Translations under genes and position numbers: made by a program
NCBI GenBank assembly: GCA_025354075.1
Contig: JANXNO010000473.1
Span: forward strand, 1 to 25,088
Direction: 5' to 3'
DNA from: Burkholderiales bacterium
GTDB lineage: Bacteria; Pseudomonadota; Gammaproteobacteria; Burkholderiales; Casimicrobiaceae
DNA: 25,088 nucleotides
Notes under the pieces: model-generated
Seen by the model: only the letters and a program-made list of their open reading frames with translations
What the model was told of the DNA's origin: nothing
Databases searched by the model: none
Shown here: one piece after another, positions 24,337-25,088 of the stretch
Layout of the letters: the number at the start of each line of letters is the position of its first letter
How positions within the stretch are numbered: the stretch's first letter is position 1

Positions 24337-24400
24337 ATATGGGCATAGTACTTGATTTGGCTTATAGTCGATAAATGACGTAATCGCGCGCTAGGCCCAA
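24337..24400 (+). repeat. Copy 2 of the dispersed ~63-bp element with inverted-repeat ends
   Basis: Arms TGGGCATAG (24340-24348) and CTAGGCCCA (24391-24399) are inverted repeats with one mismatch at the same place as in copy 1. ATTTGGCT (24355-24362), GTCGA (24367-24371) and CGTAA (24379-24383) sit in the same order as in copy 1. The 7-base gaps after GTCGA and after CGTAA are identical in length but different in sequence. It fills part of the 263-base gap between gspF and gspG, normally tightly linked genes. TATAGT at 24363-24368 could serve as a -10 box for gspG. Confidence 0.6.
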
Positions 24401-24522
24401 GTTGATAGCCGTTTTGTAACAAAGTTATTGAAGTTTTGGCAGCGAAAAGTCAGCTTTACGACCTGTTTGACCCGACCCAGCCGAACCTTCCAAAGCACCG
24501 AATTGGAAAACTGAAAGTGAAT

Positions 24523-24981
24523 ATGAAAAGTTACAAACTCAAATCTCTGGGGCGACCGGCGCAAATTACGCGGCAAACGCAAACCGGCTTCACGCTGATG
24601 GAATTGCTTGCGGTGATCGTGATTATTGGCGTGTTGGCCGCCACCATTGGCAGCCGCTTCCTCGGTCAGACCGAAGGCGCAAAAGCCGGTGTGGCCAAGG
24701 CTGAAATGAGCCAGATGGTGCAGGCGCTGGATCTGTTCAAGCTTGAAATCGGTCGCTACCCTTCGTCGCAGGAAGGCCTCGAAGGTCTGATAAAAAACCC
24801 GGGCGGATTGCCGAACTGGAACGGCCCGTATCTGCGCAAAGACAACATCAAGGACCCGTGGATGAACAACTACAAATACACCACGCCTGGCCCAAGCAAC
24901 ACGCCGTTTGAACTCAAATCGCTCGGTGCCGACGGCAAAGAAGGCGGCGAAGGCTCGAACGCGGATATTGTCAAGGGCTAG
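24523..24981 (+). CDS. gspG: Type II secretion major pseudopilin GspG
   Basis: This 152-residue prepilin has a 22-residue basic leader ending in TG, then the cleavage and methylation site G/FTLMELL with Glu at +5. A hydrophobic N-terminal helix (AVIVIIGVLAATIG) follows. The globular part has IGRYPSSQEGLEGL, WNGPYLRK and the C-terminal SLGADGKEGGEGSNADI loop, which holds the calcium-binding region of GspG. It polymerises into the pseudopilus. ATG 24523 gives a normal leader; starting at 24436 would add 29 residues. Bases 24820-24913 of this gene are repeated in inverted form at the window end, but the frame itself is intact. Confidence 0.93.
   Translation: MKSYKLKSLGRPAQITRQTQTGFTLMELLAVIVIIGVLAATIGSRFLGQTEGAKAGVAKAEMSQMVQALDLFKLEIGRYPSSQEGLEGLIKNPGGLPNWNGPYLRKDNIKDPWMNNYKYTTPGPSNTPFELKSLGADGKEGGEGSNADIVKG
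24820..24913 (+). repeat. Left arm of a 94-bp perfect inverted repeat inside gspG
   Basis: Every base from 24820 to 24913 is the complement of 25088 to 24995 read backwards. The identity stops sharply at 24914/24994. The arms are 81 bases apart, a gap that contains the end of gspG. Confidence 0.95.
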
Positions 24982-24994
24982 TCGGCGGTTTGCC

Positions 24995-25088
24995 GTTCAA
25001 ACGGCGTGTTGCTTGGGCCAGGCGTGGTGTATTTGTAGTTGTTCATCCACGGGTCCTTGATGTTGTCTTTGCGCAGATACGGGCCGTT
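24995..25088 (-). repeat. Right arm of the inverted repeat: inverted gspG fragment at the window end
   Basis: This is an exact reverse copy of part of gspG, running to the last base. Read on the minus strand it would encode the same NGPYLRKDNIKDP stretch, followed by a short unrelated tail (ERQTAD) and a TAG at 24978-24980. The exact match and the position at the sequence end point to a fold-back assembly or chimeric-read artefact; a real partial duplication cannot be excluded. Confidence 0.9.

Noticed and set aside
24355..24371. Sigma-54 promoter (TGGC...GC type) within the repeat element
   Set aside because: TTTGGCT has the first half, but the -12 GC is missing at the needed spacing in both copies.
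24978..25088. Second, oppositely oriented pseudopilin gene at the right end
   Set aside because: The match to gspG is exact at the base level and stops abruptly, which fits a copied or folded-back segment and not a diverged paralogue.
1..25088. CRISPR arrays, tRNA or rRNA genes, insertion sequences and prophage genes
   Set aside because: I looked for regularly spaced repeats, cloverleaf-like arms, transposase or integrase motifs and phage structural genes and saw none.

Overview
The window looks like a piece of a betaproteobacterial chromosome, most likely Burkholderiales, of moderate GC. The cytochrome oxidase cluster is the main evidence: DUF2244, coxB, coxA, a 43-residue assembly protein, ctaG, coxC, an opposite-strand DUF2909 gene, surf1, a SCO-like gene and ctaB, which is a typical betaproteobacterial arrangement. 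No rRNA, tRNA, phage, transposase or CRISPR was seen. Both ends cut through sequence, and the last 94 bases are an exact inverted copy of part of the final gene. That suggests the right end is a contig end with a fold-back join.

Region 1 (2-4330, plus strand) is an envelope-stress-like module. It holds a 5'-truncated solute-binding/VWA protein, a two-helix membrane protein resembling XpaC, a small unidentified protein, a DUF1190 (YgiB/YjfM) lipoprotein, a YgiC/YjfC ATP-grasp enzyme and a DUF350 (YjfL) membrane protein. The last three correspond to the E. coli yjfM-yjfC-yjfL set.

Region 2 (4473-13008) looks like a full route from sulfoacetate to acetyl-CoA. The minus-strand genes run, in transcription order, xsc, a Bug-type periplasmic receptor, sauS, sauT and an NRDE/TANGO2 gene. 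Divergent to them are an IclR-type regulator gene carrying an in-frame amber codon and a phosphate acetyltransferase gene. The inferred chemistry is sulfoacetate to sulfoacetyl-CoA (SauT), to sulfoacetaldehyde (SauS), to acetyl phosphate plus sulfite (Xsc), to acetyl-CoA (Pta). The usual SauU transporter and any sulfite exporter or oxidase are not in the window.

Region 3 (13084-20961) encodes an aa3-type cytochrome c oxidase and its assembly factors. CoxB is a three-part fusion: CuA subunit II, cytochrome c and an OmpA-like domain. A ctaA (heme A synthase) gene, often found between the SCO-like gene and ctaB, is absent. A strong, probably bidirectional terminator lies after coxC.

Region 4 (20971-25088) has a rubredoxin gene and the type II secretion genes gspE, gspF and gspG. 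A roughly 63-bp element with inverted-repeat ends lies between gspF and gspG. A second, diverged copy lies at 4371-4433 between the convergent ends of regions 1 and 2. The pair is the least explained signal in the window.
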